Source: Okapia johnstoni (taxonomy: Eukaryota; Chordata; Mammalia; Artiodactyla; Giraffidae). From it: a stretch of DNA of 64,000 bases. The position numbers and the translations under genes are program-made. Positions 22,036-32,951 of the stretch are shown here, one piece after another. The stretch covers positions 90,078,397-90,142,396 of the forward strand of contig CM044305.1 in the NCBI GenBank assembly GCA_024291935.2, written 5' to 3'. Below the pieces are notes generated by a model, which searched no databases, was not told the origin of the DNA, and was given only the letters and a program-made list of their open reading frames with translations. How positions within the stretch are numbered: the stretch's first letter is position 1; every line of letters starts with the position of its first letter.

Positions 22036-22195
22036 GGGAGTTGGGCTATAATACTCATTGTCTACTATCTTTTATTTGGCACTTAGCATGTGGTACCTGC
22101 AGACCTACAGTGTTGTTTATATTTTACTGTTTTTCTGTCCCTCCAACTAGCTCTTAAGAGGATGCTTCAAAAACATTTGTTAAACAAATAAATGA
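22036..22195 (+). mobile_element. L2 LINE 3' end, diverged
   Basis: TTTGGCACTTAGCATGTGGT, CTGTCCCTCCAACTAGCTC and ACATTTGTTAAACAAATAAA roughly follow the L2 3' end. Weak but ordered. Confidence 0.45.
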
Positions 22196-23765
22196 AAAGG
22201 CTGCATTTTGGCTCAGTGGAAGAGGAGTTCTGTGATTGATTATTGATGTCTGGCACCAGTGTGAGAGAAGGAAGTGGTGACATACCAGTCCTATATGTTC
22301 CATCCCTAAAGAAGAATGGTCTGGGAAAACTGGATTCCAGTTACTGATGGTTGATCATCACGCAAATCACAAAGACAGGTAAGCTTAGAAAGGATGCTCA
22401 AGCAAAAAATCTGTTGCATTTGTATGGCTTTCAGTGTTTTTCCAGTGTGTGTTCTTATAAGTGGTAACAGAGATGAAACCCAAGCTGTTCTTTAGGGGTT
22501 ACTTCAGGTCTCTCTTGGGAAATGGTAGCTACTCTTTGCTCCCTAGAAATGACCCTCAGCTCCTTAGAACTCCCAGGAAAAGGAGATGTGCTTAAAAAAT
22601 ACAGACTCTACCAAGGATAGAAGCTCTCATCTAGTATTCTTTCCAAAAGGTGCTTGAGTCCCCTCTACAACCTATCACCCCACCACGTGGTTGTCATTTG
22701 CAGCCCTTTAAATCGTGATTGCTTCCCCATGAAAGCCTGCTTTTCTATTTTCTAAGAGGCTCACGTTGCTGAAGTATTTTTGCCCTTGTCCTGTTACTGA
22801 GCAAGACGGCTCTTCAAATATTGATTTCCTTTAATTAGAGCTGATGAGCCTTCTTCATTTCATTTTTTTGTCTTTCTAGGTTATGTCCTGAGTGCTTTGC
22901 TTTCTTGGCTCCGAACTTTTTTATTTTCTTCTACCTAAAGTGTCTAAAGGAGAGTCCAAACCTCTTTAAAGCATCCTCTTCTCATGATCTATGGTTTCTG
23001 TTAATCATCAAGCAAAGAAAGTTCAGTTTTCTAAGCTGTGCTCTCCTTTAGCTTCCTCCCCTAAGTTCCCTTTGTTTAACTGTGGGCAATGACTGAGGGT
23101 CTTGAGACAAGAGAAAAGCTCATCTTTATTGCTGTGAAGCCCAGTGTGGGTGTGATCTCTCAGAAGCAACCTCAGGCGTTCAAAGCATTTATTCAGAAAT
23201 CTTGCATTCTAATCCTGGCTGCCAGGGAGGCGTATGATTTCCTTATGTCTTAGGATCGTCATCTCTAAAGCAGAGGGCATTCAGCTGATCAGGTAAACCA
23301 TTCATACAGAAGTTCACAATTACTTTATTTTGCAACTGCAGAGCTCTTGGCAAAGGCACCTGGGACACTTGCATTATCTTGCCCTCTCCCCTTCCAAGAA
23401 CTTCTCACTCTCACAACTCACCACAGGGGCATTGGGGACAGGAGCGAGAAGCTTACAGATTATTGTTGCTGTTTTGCTCTTTTCACCTCTTGGCACCTGC
23501 TGTTTCTGCCCAGGGAAAGCGGTTGCATCCCTGAATGCCTCACTAGGATCAAGAAAGAACATTAGTCACTTCCTAAATTATACTGTCTCTTCATCTCGGC
23601 TGGCTATTCACCTAAGTCTTTACCAAGGGCTTGGACGTCGGCTACAGACTGTCAGAGAGGCCACTGGAACTGTGTCCTACCGCTACTGAATTCACATCTA
23701 GTCCTGGGCTACTCCATCAGATAGGGGATTGAGAAGCAAAAAAAAAAAATCATAGTTCTGGTATT
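22196..23765. other. Mostly unique sequence
   Basis: About 23150-23285 (CATTCTAATCCTGGCTGCCA, TCTTAGGATCGTCATCTCTA) may be a very diverged sense MIR. A pyrimidine tract ending in CTTTCTAG lies at about 22862-22879. An open 119-codon frame at 23330-23689 has no known domain. No exon can be supported. Confidence 0.4.
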
Positions 23766-23769
23766 GGAT

Positions 23770-24150
23770 GGTTTAGGGTGATTGAGACCTGAAATATGAC
23801 GGGAGCTTGCACCAGAATGATCATTATGGGGATGGCAAGAAGGAAACCCTGCACAGCATAGCAAAAGGAAATGACTGAACTTGAGAAGTGACTCCATCTG
23901 GAGAAGGAGAATAAAGTCTTCAAGAAAACTGATGAGAAGTTTGGAAGCTGAATGCCTGGAAAGATGGAGGTGCCAGTGAAAGAGACAGATTAGTTGGGAG
24001 GGGCATCTGGGCCAGAGAGGAAGATGATGGATTTGGTCAGGAGCCTATCGAGTTGGGGTGTTGATGGACAGTGTCTAGCAGGCAATTAGAGAGATGGCAC
24101 TGCAGCTCAAGAATAAAGACAGGGTCAGATGTGCAGTCATCTCTCCCACG
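23770..24150 (-). mobile_element. L2 LINE, antisense
   Basis: ATGCCTGGAAAGATGGAGGT, GAGTTGGGGTGTTGATGGAC, GTGTCTAGCAGGCAATTAGA and GCAGCTCAAGAATAAAGACA follow the antisense order of the L2 ORF2 C-terminal region. Diverged; no intact frame. Confidence 0.65.
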
Positions 24151-25010
24151 TGAGAGTCAAGGTGGCGATGGGACAGCGATACACTGTGATTAATGAGTGG
24201 ATGTTTGGGAGGAGGGACAGCCTGGACCACAATCTGCTTTCTTCTACCCCAGTTTGTGATGATTGACAAGTGGGTTACAAAGTCTTATATCCCAGGAGAT
24301 ATAAGCGAACTGTGCCAGTTCACTTGGTCGTATAGAGTTCAATGCTAAAGTTAATGAGAAACTGCAGCCCTTGAGCCTTCTGCAGGCCACTGATTTTCTT
24401 CATCCTGTGCCCATAGGCTGCTTGTCCCAATCCTCTTAGCCCAGCCAGACTGCTTACAGGTCACAAAGGGATAGGTGGGTGGCATCACTGTCAATCCATT
24501 CCCATAACAACAACACCTGACAAAGTACTTCCCAGGCTGCTGTCACCTTGGTATAAGGAGGGCAGTCTGGCAGAGAAGCAAAACACAGCTTTAAACTTTG
24601 GCTTCACTTGCAGCTCACATCTCTTCCTCTTTGCTCCCCTCTTCCAAGGCCTAACCATGTGGCAGGGACTATACCTCCCATCGATCGTGCTAAAATCCTC
24701 TCCTATTTTTCACTGTGATTCCCTTCCCTTTTCCTGTTATCAGCCTTTGCACTGTGCCCCACTAACTGGCACCCTTAGTCACCCTTTCTGAGCATCCTCA
24801 ATGGTACAAAGATGACACAACTAGTAACATCACCCCAGTTGGGGGTGGGGGCAGCCTGCCTGGGAGCAAGTCAAGAGCTTTGCCCTTGCAGAGCTAAAGT
24901 ACAACAGACCTCCTGAGTTGAGCTGAGTTCTGGAGGGCAATCTTTAAGGAACTGTGGCCATGATCTTTCCCACATCGAGGCAAGCCTTGGCCTGGAGCTC
25001 TTGGTCTGCA
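24151..25010. other. Unique sequence, no feature recognised
   Basis: No repeat recognised; locally GC-richer near 24840-24900. No exon supported. Confidence 0.45.
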
Positions 25011-25017
25011 ACCTACC

Positions 25018-25085
25018 CACTGAATCACCGAACTTCTCTGAATCTCAGTCTCCTCATCTGCAAGTCCTAATTCTTAAGGCCACAG
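25018..25085 (+). mobile_element. MIR SINE core fragment
   Basis: CTTCTCTGAATCTCAGTCTC and CTCATCTGCAAG match the MIR core. Confidence 0.6.
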
Positions 25086-25129
25086 TATAGTTTTGCAAAC
25101 TATAAAATCTTAAATAATGTATTTGCTCA

Positions 25130-25255
25130 AAAATATTTACTGTGTGTTTTCTGTGTGCCCTTTATCGTGCTGCGCCTTGGGGATATATTGATGAGTGGGA
25201 TAAGTTCCTGCCCTCAGGCAACCCAGAGGCCAGTGCAGGAGGTTAGTGTGTTAAT
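25130..25255 (-). mobile_element. L2 LINE 3' end, antisense
   Basis: TTACTGTGTGTTTTCTGTGT, GTGCTGCGCCTTGGGGATAT and AAGTTCCTGCCCTCAGGCA follow the antisense L2 3' end. Confidence 0.7.
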
Positions 25256-25307
25256 TGTTACAAAACAACACCACATACCAGATCGGACAAAGCAAGTGTG
25301 AAAAAAA

Positions 25308-25391
25308 TATTGAGTTGGCCAAAAAGTTTGTTTGGGATTTTCTGTACCATCTTATGGAAAAACCCAAACGAAATTTTTGGCCAACCCAATA
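25308..25391. mobile_element. Mariner-type MITE (80-bp palindrome)
   Basis: The element, about 25310-25389, is nearly one inverted repeat. TTGAGTTGGCCAAAAAG begins the left arm and TTTTTGGCCAACCCAA ends the right arm; the arms, about 27 bases each, pair with few mismatches. It is flanked by TA on both sides (25308-25309, 25390-25391), the target duplicated by Tc1/mariner transposases. It has no coding sequence. Related short copies of a mariner family are known in ruminant genomes. Confidence 0.93.
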
Positions 25392-25584
25392 CTAGGGAAA
25401 TAAACCAGACAGTAGCTGCCTCTGCTTAGGAGAACCAGGGAAGGCAAAAGTAAAGCTGAATTACTAAGACAAAAATCCTGATTTTTGATTTGCATTAAAA
25501 ATCAGAAAATAAAACCTGGGTTATAAGATTTTCACAAGATAGAACACATTGTGCTGACCTTTAGTTTGAAACCCTACATTCCAA

Positions 25585-25742
25585 CAGTGGCTCTGAGACT
25601 TAGATGTCAGCATAACCTGGAGAACTTGTAACACCCAGATGGCTGAGTCGGACCCCCAGTCTCTGATTCAGCAGGTCGAGGAAGTTCCCAGGCGATGCTG
25701 ACATAACCAGCCTATGGAGCACATTCTGAGAACCAGTGCCTC
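25585..25742 (+). mobile_element. MER5A-type hAT DNA transposon relic
   Basis: CAGTGGCTCTGAGACTTAGA at the left end, ACCTGGAGAACTTGTAAC, CAGTCTCTGATTCAGCAGGT, GTTCCCAGGCGATGCTGAC and GAGAACCAGTG at the right end give the MER5A order. The right terminus is duplicated around a small insertion (see 25743-25778). Non-autonomous, non-coding and old. Confidence 0.88.
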
Positions 25743-25778
25743 CCGGCTTCTTGGCCTCTTGGCTAAGATCAGGCGGGC
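25743..25778 (+). pseudogene. U2 snRNA 5'-end retro-fragment
   Basis: GGCTTCTTGGCCTCTTGGC followed by TAAGATCA resembles the first ~30 bases of U2 snRNA (TTGGCTAAGATCA is exact). It is flanked by AGAACCAGTGCCTC (25729-25742) and AGAACCACTGCCTC (25779-25792), one mismatch in 14, which reads as a TSD. Short 5'-only snRNA retro-pseudogenes from abortive or self-primed cDNA are a known class. The match is short, so chance similarity remains possible, but the TSD supports a retro-insertion. Confidence 0.65.
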
Positions 25779-25792
25779 AGAACCACTGCCTC

Positions 25793-26830
25793 ACAAGACA
25801 CATGGGAAAGCCACACTCAGGAGCCACCGGGGGGCTACAATCCACCGTATGCATTGGCCCTGTTTTCCAGGCAAGGCAATTAGACTCTTCTGGATGAAAC
25901 ATCTCCGCCACCCTGCTGTGCTGCTCCTGAGTCAGGAAAGAGGTAGATGCAAAGGGCTGCCGACATCCAGCCCTGGAGAAGCTCGTCTTCCCTGAGGAAG
26001 TGGCAATTACTGCAAACACCACAGAGCGGGGCGCAGAGCAGGTGAGGGAAAAATTGGATCTGACAGCATTAATTGTGCTTGAAGTTTTATTTACTGAAAA
26101 TGATCTGGCATAATTAAAAATTCACAACTGGAGTCTAGCTGGTGAGCATTATACATTAGGGAGTCCCTAAGAGGAGGCCAGAAAAGTCTCAGTGAACTTT
26201 TAGGAAAAGCCAGAGAGGCCAATTACCGTGGCAGGAATTAGCACACAGAGAAAAAAAGAGAAGTCCATTCATTTCCTTGGAAGTGTGATTCTGACTTTAT
26301 ACTTCAGAATGACATGAACCAAGGCTGTTGCCAGTGGGGCAAGCAGGAGCTGATCATTTATTCATTTCCTTTTCCTTGGTGAACAATTACTTTGTTTTTA
26401 CTTTCTGCTAACTCTATTCTTACGGTATTTTCAAGAATGCCCACTCTGCCTGTATGTTATATATTCAATTGTTTGAGGACAATGGAGGTAAATTATGTTC
26501 CGATCTGTTTATAAAGTTAACTTCTTGAGACATCTGTCATACAGAAGGTTTTCAATACCTGCTGGCTGCTAAGCATCCTGATAAACGTGGCTTCTGACAT
26601 ATGTTTGTTGAATAGAACAGACTAACCTATATGAAGTTAGAGGTTTGGTAACAGACTCATGTGCCCTTTCATTTTTTGTTCAAATGACTATATCAGACTG
26701 TGCTGTAGGCTTACAAACATGATAAAACCATTGCAGTGCCATTTCTCGGCTCTAGTGCCCACAGCAGACTAAAACCAGCAGGAATCAGCACTTTGGAGAA
26801 TGGCATTGCCAAATGAACTGAAGGCAACTC
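25793..26830. other. Unique sequence, no feature recognised
   Basis: About 1 kb without recognised repeats. 26040-26290 is AT-rich with several AATTA words. A 140-codon minus-strand frame (25600-26022) overlaps the MER5A and is not a gene. Confidence 0.45.
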
Positions 26831-26831
26831 T

Positions 26832-26945
26832 GAAGTTGTGGGAAGAGCATGGGTGCTGGATCAGGCAGATGTGGGGTTGCCTTCTGTCTCTGTAATAGCT
26901 GGAGGATCTTGGACAGGTTGGATGACGGAGGCAGGGTTGCTCCTG
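26832..26945 (+). mobile_element. MIR SINE 5' part
   Basis: GAAGAGCATGGGTGCTGGAT, CAGGCAGATGTGGGGTTGCC and TAATAGCTGGAGGATCTTGG follow the MIR head. Confidence 0.65.
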
Positions 26946-27081
26946 CCAAACCAAGGCCTCTGATCTTAACACTGGGGATTCAGGGTACCAATTCTCTAGC
27001 TATGTGTTGGAATTCAAAGCCAAGAGCATTCAAATGTACTTTTGTGGCTGAACTCCACATCTTAAGAGCTTTCTAAAGGGG

Positions 27082-27348
27082 TGATTGTATTCAAGATTTA
27101 AAAGTGCAGCTGGCTTCCCAGGTGGTGCTAGTGGTAAAGCACCCACCTGCCAATGCAGAAGATTTAAGAGACACAGGTTCGATGCCTGGGTTGAGAAGAT
27201 CCCTGGGAGGAGGGCATGGCAACCCACTCCAGTATTTTTGCCTGGAGAATCCCATGGACAGAGGAGCAAAGAGTTTGGACACGACTGAAGCAACTTGGCA
27301 CACCACACACATGCTGATTGTATTCAACATGTAAAATTGCAGCTGGCT
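27082..27348 (+). mobile_element. Bov-tA SINE with unusually long flanking repeats
   Basis: The SINE body, about 27112-27314, runs from GGCTTCCCAGGTGGTGCTAG through GGTTCGATGCCTGGGTTGAG to GGACACGACTGAAGCAACTT and a CA tail. Flanks 27082-27115 and 27315-27348 match at 31 of 34 positions by hand count, far longer than the 9-15 bp typical here. The last few bases of the left copy overlap the SINE start, so the true duplication is about 30 bp. Confidence 0.9.
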
Positions 27349-28375
27349 CCTTGGAAATAAAGTGGAAGGGCCATGTCCACAAGGTGTTGAAAGTGTTTTC
27401 TGGGGTAGTTAGGAAAGAAAAGTTCTCTCAACTCTGCTCTAGTATGTCTCTTTATAGCACTGCATCTTTAAACCAAAGGTTTTCACACATTTCTCTTCAT
27501 TTATATTGAGAAGGACAGTTTAAGACTCAAAAATATTTCCATTTTCAAACTGCTCAAGCATCACCATTCAGGGATCACATATCTGTGCGAACACATGCTG
27601 TTTCTAAGTAGGGGCTCTTTTACCAATGTCATCTGTTCTATGATGCATATAGGCAACTTCTAACTTGCTTTTCTGAGTGAAATCCAATAATCAGCTTCTT
27701 TCTGTTGTGTTCCAATTTGGAAATCTGAGCATTATTCTACTGTGTATGTTCATGGAAGATTAAAACACTAAAAATTCATGGAAACAAATCTTGTTCTCCA
27801 TCACTCATTAATCACTATTAAATGCTAGGTCTTGCATAATTTATAATAATATACTTCTTTCCACGAATACGAGTGTTTAATAACAGTCTAGTCTGACACA
27901 GAACACTTAGCTAAGCCAAAGATTAAGATGAAGGCTCTTTATTGAGTATACCCCACTCCAGGCAAGGGAAAGACTCAGAAATATGGAGCTAGAAGGATCC
28001 TCAGAGAGAAGAAAGTAAGGTTCAGAGAGGAGAATGGATGGACGCAAGGGAGATATCCAAGGATGGACATTGAGTTAATAATAGAATTTGGCTGGTACCT
28101 GGCAAACTGGGCCAGCACCCCTACAGAATACAGAACAAGGCAGGAAGGCTTGGGACCAAAGACGAGGTAAACATGAATGAACTGTGGCTCTATTTGCCAA
28201 AATAAGTAGTACAAGAAGCAGGGTGGGGAGGAAATCTTTGAGAGTGGGAGAGTATGTGGAAGGAGATGAGAAGTTCAATTTGGGGTTATGTTGAGATTTA
28301 TGTGCCTGTGGGACACAAACTGACAACTGGATCTATGGTTGCAAAGCTTAGTTACATATACCTCAGCTGAAGAAT
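27349..28375. other. Unique sequence, no feature recognised
   Basis: No repeat or exon recognised in about 1 kb. Confidence 0.45.
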
Positions 28376-28377
28376 GG

Positions 28378-28530
28378 TCTCCAGAGATTTTAGAGTCTTC
28401 AGCATACTGGTGGTATTTGAAAATCTTCAAGTAGAAGAGGTTATACAGGGAGAGTATGTAGAATGAGAAAAGAAGAGCCTGGGAAGAAGATGAAGAAGAA
28501 CAAGCTAGAATGGAGAAAGCGAGCTCTTAC
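28378..28530 (-). mobile_element. L2 LINE, antisense
   Basis: AGAGTCTTCAGCATACTGGT, GGTATTTGAAAATCTTC, ACAGGGAGAGTATGTAGAAT and GAGAAAAGAAGAGCCTGGG follow the antisense L2 ORF2 order (AGTCATCAGCATAT-like, then GAGAGTGTGTAGA-like). Confidence 0.7.
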
Positions 28531-29445
28531 AAACCAAAGCAGAAACTGGATCTGAAAGCATGGATGTTGCAATCATAAGAGATGCATTTGCTGATTGTAA
28601 GATAGTCTTGTGTTTCGGGTTTCCAACTGCTCTATGCTGCTTTCTCCTAGCACACTTTTCTCATTAGTTGTGGTATTGCATCGGTTATGCTGTCCTTTAT
28701 AATGCCAGGAGTATTTGATAGAGGAGAAGCCTTCTTGATCACATGCAAACTGTTCTCATCAATTCCTGGAAAAGATGATCCTAAGTATGCTGAAGGAAGC
28801 ATCTTGTGCCAAACAAATCTGTAATTTTCAGCTTTAGACATATTTTTTCAGTCTGTCCTCGCTTATCGAAACAAAAGTCAATAAAAACAGAAACTGTTTT
28901 AGTGCCTAACCTAGATGAAGTAACTGTACTAAAGTTTATGCAAATATAGTTATAATCTCCCAAAGAGCACTAGTCTGCTTTTCATTATTGTTCTTGTTGT
29001 TTGCTTCCTCTATTATGTACAAAATCAGAAATGGGCCTTAGTGCTCCCCCCTTGGCTTTAAAAGGAAATACTGGCTCTGGAATAATCAGAATTCAAGTCA
29101 ACCATATGGCAAGACCCACATGTTTTACACTTGGGAAGGCCTGGGCTTCCTGGGAGTCCTGATAGTATCTCTGTCACCTCTTTGTAACATAGGTTCTGTG
29201 CTTTGAAATAATGGCCCTCTAGTTCAAGACAGCAACTAAACAGTCAACTTACTATTAACAAATTCTTTAAGCCTATACAAACTGGGTGTCCATATATTTC
29301 TCCACAGCAGACACTGAAATCACAATGGAAGATCTCACTGTCTGGGAGCACTTCTTGGCTTAGGGAAAATGGAGACATGGAGAGGTAGAAAACGACAGTG
29401 ATAAAGACATGAAAGGCAAAAATGAAGCTTATTACTGTAAAAGTG
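28531..29445. other. Unique sequence, no feature recognised
   Basis: Two overlapping minus-strand frames (28647-28841, 28781-28963) read like protein but have no recognisable domain, poly-A tail or TSD, so no pseudogene is called. Confidence 0.4.
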
Positions 29446-30235
29446 TAACCCGCTGTTCATAACAGCAATATTTATAGTAGCCTGGACATGGAAGCAACCT
29501 AAATGTCCATCAGTGGAGGAATGGATACAACGGAATATTACTCAGTCATAAAAGAGAATGAAATTGGGTCATTTGTATTGATATGGATGGACCTAAAGTC
29601 TGTCATACAGAGTGAAGTAAGTCAGAAAGAGAAAAATATCGCATATTAATGCATATATGTGGAATCTAGAGAACTTATACAGATGAACTTATCTGCAAAG
29701 CAGAAATAGAGACACAGATGTATAGACAAATGTAAGGATTCCAAGAGGGGGAAGGTGGGGTGGGATGAACTGGGAGGTTGGGATTGATATACATACAGTA
29801 CTATGTCTAAAATAGATAACCAATGAGAACCTATTGTACACCGCATGAAACTCTACTCAGTGTTCTGTGGTGACCTACTGCGCTGTGCTTTGTCGCTCAG
29901 TCGTGTCTGACTCTTTTCAACCCTATGGCCCGTAGCCCACCAGGCTCCTCTGTCCGTGGGGATTCTCCAGGCAAGAATACTGGAGTGGGTTGCCATGCCC
30001 TCCTTGAGGGGATCTTCCCAACCCAGGGACTGAACCCAGGTCTCCCATATTGCAGGCGGATGCTTTACTGTGTGAGGCACCAGGAAAGCCCGGTGGTGAC
30101 CTAAACGCAAAGGAAATCCAAAACAGAGGGGATATATGGTATACGTATAGCTGATTTACTTTGCTGCACAGCAGAAAGTAACAACACTGTAAAGCAAGTA
30201 TATCCAATAAGAAATAAAGAAATAAATGAAGCAAA
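29446..30235 (+). mobile_element. L1 LINE 3' end, split by a Bov-tA
   Basis: Outer parts 29446-29877 and 30104-30235 join into one L1: AACAGCAATATTTATAGTAG, ATGTCCATCAGTGGAGGAAT, ATATTACTCAGTCATAAAAG, AGTGAAGTAAGTCAGAAAGA, TATGTGGAATCTAGAGAAC, ACCTATTGTACACCGCATGA, then CTGATTTACTTTGCTGCACA, ACAACACTGTAAAGCAAGTA and an A-rich end. It covers the end of ORF2 plus the 3' UTR. No intact coding sequence. Confidence 0.9.
29867..30103 (-). mobile_element. Bov-tA SINE, antisense, 11-bp TSD, nested in L1
   Basis: The SINE body, 29878-30092, contains GTCGCTCAGTCGTGTCTGAC, GGCAAGAATACTGGAGTGGG, GACTGAACCCAGGTCTCCC and GAGGCACCAGGAAAGCCC in reverse order. GTGGTGACCTA is exact at 29867-29877 and 30093-30103. 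Confidence 0.95.
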
Positions 30236-32232
30236 GAACAAAGTCCTTGTGAAAAATGTCCTCCGTACTTGCCAGGAACAAATCCTACCATGGGAAGATC
30301 CTGCCCTCTTCCTTACCTCCCTCAACCTTGTGAGAAAATGACTGCCTTCACTCTGTTATCGATGCTGTCTATGAAGGGATGCCAAGAACGTTAAACCATA
30401 TTAAGCCACTTCCAGGTCCCTCAATGGAGAATAGATGGGTCAGAACACCCCAGCAATGGGTTGTAAAGAATGACTCCAGATGTGCTCAGAAGGGCCAGAA
30501 ACTTCCTTTGAGTTCAAGAATGTCAGTTAATCACCATGCTCTTGGGAAATAGAACAGTTCTTCAGACTGCATCTGGAAGGGGTAGGGGGTCCCTGAAAGA
30601 AGCACAGTAGATCCCAAAAAGGCAAAACAGAGTTGACACTTAAAGGGAAACAAGATGGTATTTCTCTCAGGGAAACCCACAATGGGGAGGAGAGGCACCC
30701 ACATAGATGCATAGAAGGGATACGAACGATCCTTTGTGGTTTAAGGGCAAAAGAAGTGTGTTTTCTAAAGCCGTTCCATGCTTCTCCTGGGACTCTTGGA
30801 ATTATGGATTTTGTGACCTTGTCTGCTCTATGCTAATTGTGTTTTCCTTTTATTTTTCTCAGTGTGATTTATTAATGTTACCTTTGATATTCTCAGCTTG
30901 TCTGGGGCTTCTGGGAGGGTCGTTCAGCATGAAAGTGACAGAAACTCAAGAGGGAGCTGAAACCCCAGAAGCCAAGTGTGACCCTCTTACTTTCAAAAAG
31001 CTTTACTGTTCTTTCTTTCTTTGAAATCTCCCTCAGATGCTCTTGTTCTACTCATTTCTTATAGGCCTGGCTAGGACTGCTGTTTAAATTAAGGGGACAT
31101 AGCCCTTACCGCTGGCTTGCCAGGATGTCAAAACTGAGCCAGACCTTGTCAACCCACATTGTCCAACTGCCTATGGTTTCAGAGAAAGGTTATCCGTGGC
31201 CCATGTGAGACCATGAACTCCAGGGACCCAATAGCTTGCAGGCCTGGGCCCTGACCCATCCAATTTTGGTTTCTGGGCATGGTATAGAGTCTGTTTTCCT
31301 GAACAGTATCTTTTCTGGAACAGACTGTCCCTTTCAATAAATGAGCAGATAGACCAGAGTCAATTTTTAATTCTGTCAAGTGATGGCCACAAACTGAAAG
31401 TCAAGGAGAGCACCACCAACAGCAATCCTAGGATCAGTAATTGCCACAGGGCAGCGATGCCCATGCTGAAAGGTTCTGGTTTAAGTGGAAATTTCCTTCT
31501 TGGCAGTTTTATACAACTGGCTCCAGAGATAAGAAAAAAAAACAGAGAGGTGAACACTGCTCTATGTACCCTTGCCACTTTTCTGATATTTGCAGGCATC
31601 CAGAATTACGATGAAAGATTTATATAGGGGGAAAGCATCGAAGCTAGGGTGGAAATAAGGGCTGTGACTAACAGAAACACAGTTTATTCCAAGAAGCCCA
31701 AGGTCAGAGTTAGCAGCATGGGCCAGGGAGAATGTGGGTTGGTGTTAGACCATCGCAGGTTAGGCCACAACCCAAATTTTTTGTCGTTTATAACCAACCA
31801 CTTTCCTAAATTAAAACTAGCTTCTCCTAAGGTACACCTATAATGTTACCCTGGGAAAAAACCAAGATCTATAAAAATATTTTAAAAGGGGAGAAAGACT
31901 CATTCTCAAAATCTTTGACAGGATGATTTTTGAAATTGAGTTTCAGGAGGAAACTCAGAGGATTAGCTCTGAGTTTCCTAGCAACCAAGGTCATAAGGGA
32001 AAGTTGGATAACAGCGTTCTCAACTTGTGATAAAAAGGAAGGGCAACATTTTGTCACAAAAGTCAAACTTATTCCTGGTGTTGAGTCTAAGAAGCACAAA
32101 TTTCTTTGGAAATACAGAAGTGTTTCTAGAGGACAGCGTCTTATATAGACCTTTTTAAAAGTCAAGTTGAGAGGAATATAATTTCCAGACTGTAAAATTC
32201 ACCCATGTTTAGCAGCTGAGGATACCATGTTA
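30236..32232. other. Long unique stretch, no feature recognised
   Basis: About 2 kb with no recognised repeat. Open frames of up to 105 codons have no domain. It includes a poly-A-type patch near 31533-31542. Confidence 0.45.
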
Positions 32233-32303
32233 GAAGGTAAGCCAGTGGCAGCCTCACCACATTAGCTTAGCTGCCCGTGGGTGGCTGCCACTGGCTTACC
32301 TTC
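32233..32303. repeat. Perfect 21-bp inverted repeat (hairpin)
   Basis: The arms 32233-32253 and 32283-32303 are exact reverse complements over 21 bases, separated by 29 bases. Within the spacer, CCAC (32257-32260) and GTGG (32277-32280) could extend the stem after a small internal loop. No transposon terminal repeat or TA/TSD was seen at the edges. It could be a template-switch product, a small hairpin transcript such as a miRNA precursor, or a miniature element. The perfect arms suggest a young event. Confidence 0.95.
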
Positions 32304-32951
32304 CTGTTGACCTAACCAGATACTGGGGAGAGGGAGGAAAACGGAGAGGCAAGTATTTGAACATGGACCCTAGACCAGTGGTTACCCAAACCACCTGCTT
32401 ACTGGACTGCAGAAAAGATAGATCCCATTGAGTCATCTGTGTCATCATGGCTATGCTTCCCTAATACAGCTCAACTGCCTGGATCCTGCCCCCACCTCAG
32501 CAGTTGTACCTGCTGTCGACATCCTTTTGGGAGCCAGGGAGATGGCCAAAATCTGCAGAGAAGCCGTTCTTCCAGTTTCCCTTGGGCTTCTTTCTTTGTT
32601 CAAGACACCTAAGGCATTGCTCTCCTATCAAACTCTATCACCCATTCTCTTTCATCCTTACCTCCTCCTTCTACTGGCAATTCTCATCCCATGCCTCCTA
32701 TCAGTTCCTCAGGGCAGGGCACTGGCTCATCACCTGAACTGCAAATCTAATGATCTGATGCACATTGCAGGTTCAGAGACCACTTTTTTCTTTCTTGCTC
32801 ATAGCTTACCAGGGAACAGAGTAAGGAAACAGATACCTTTCCCCAAAGGCATACTCCCATTTAATCAAAGAAGACACAAAAGGCACCAGGGCAAACACAA
32901 AGGCTTCCTCTTTCCAGACCTTGACAAATTAAAACCCACATTAATTAATTC
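32304..32951. other. Unique sequence with a 178-codon open frame
   Basis: 32428-32964 on the + strand is the longest open frame outside BovB (ATG to stop). Its product is proline- and leucine-rich, with no domain I recognise and no homopolymer or repeat explanation. Without conservation or splice support it is not called as a gene. Confidence 0.3.

Noticed and set aside
28647..28963. Protein-like overlapping minus-strand frames suggesting a processed pseudogene
   Set aside because: No recognisable protein, no poly-A tail and no TSD; cannot be supported without a database search.
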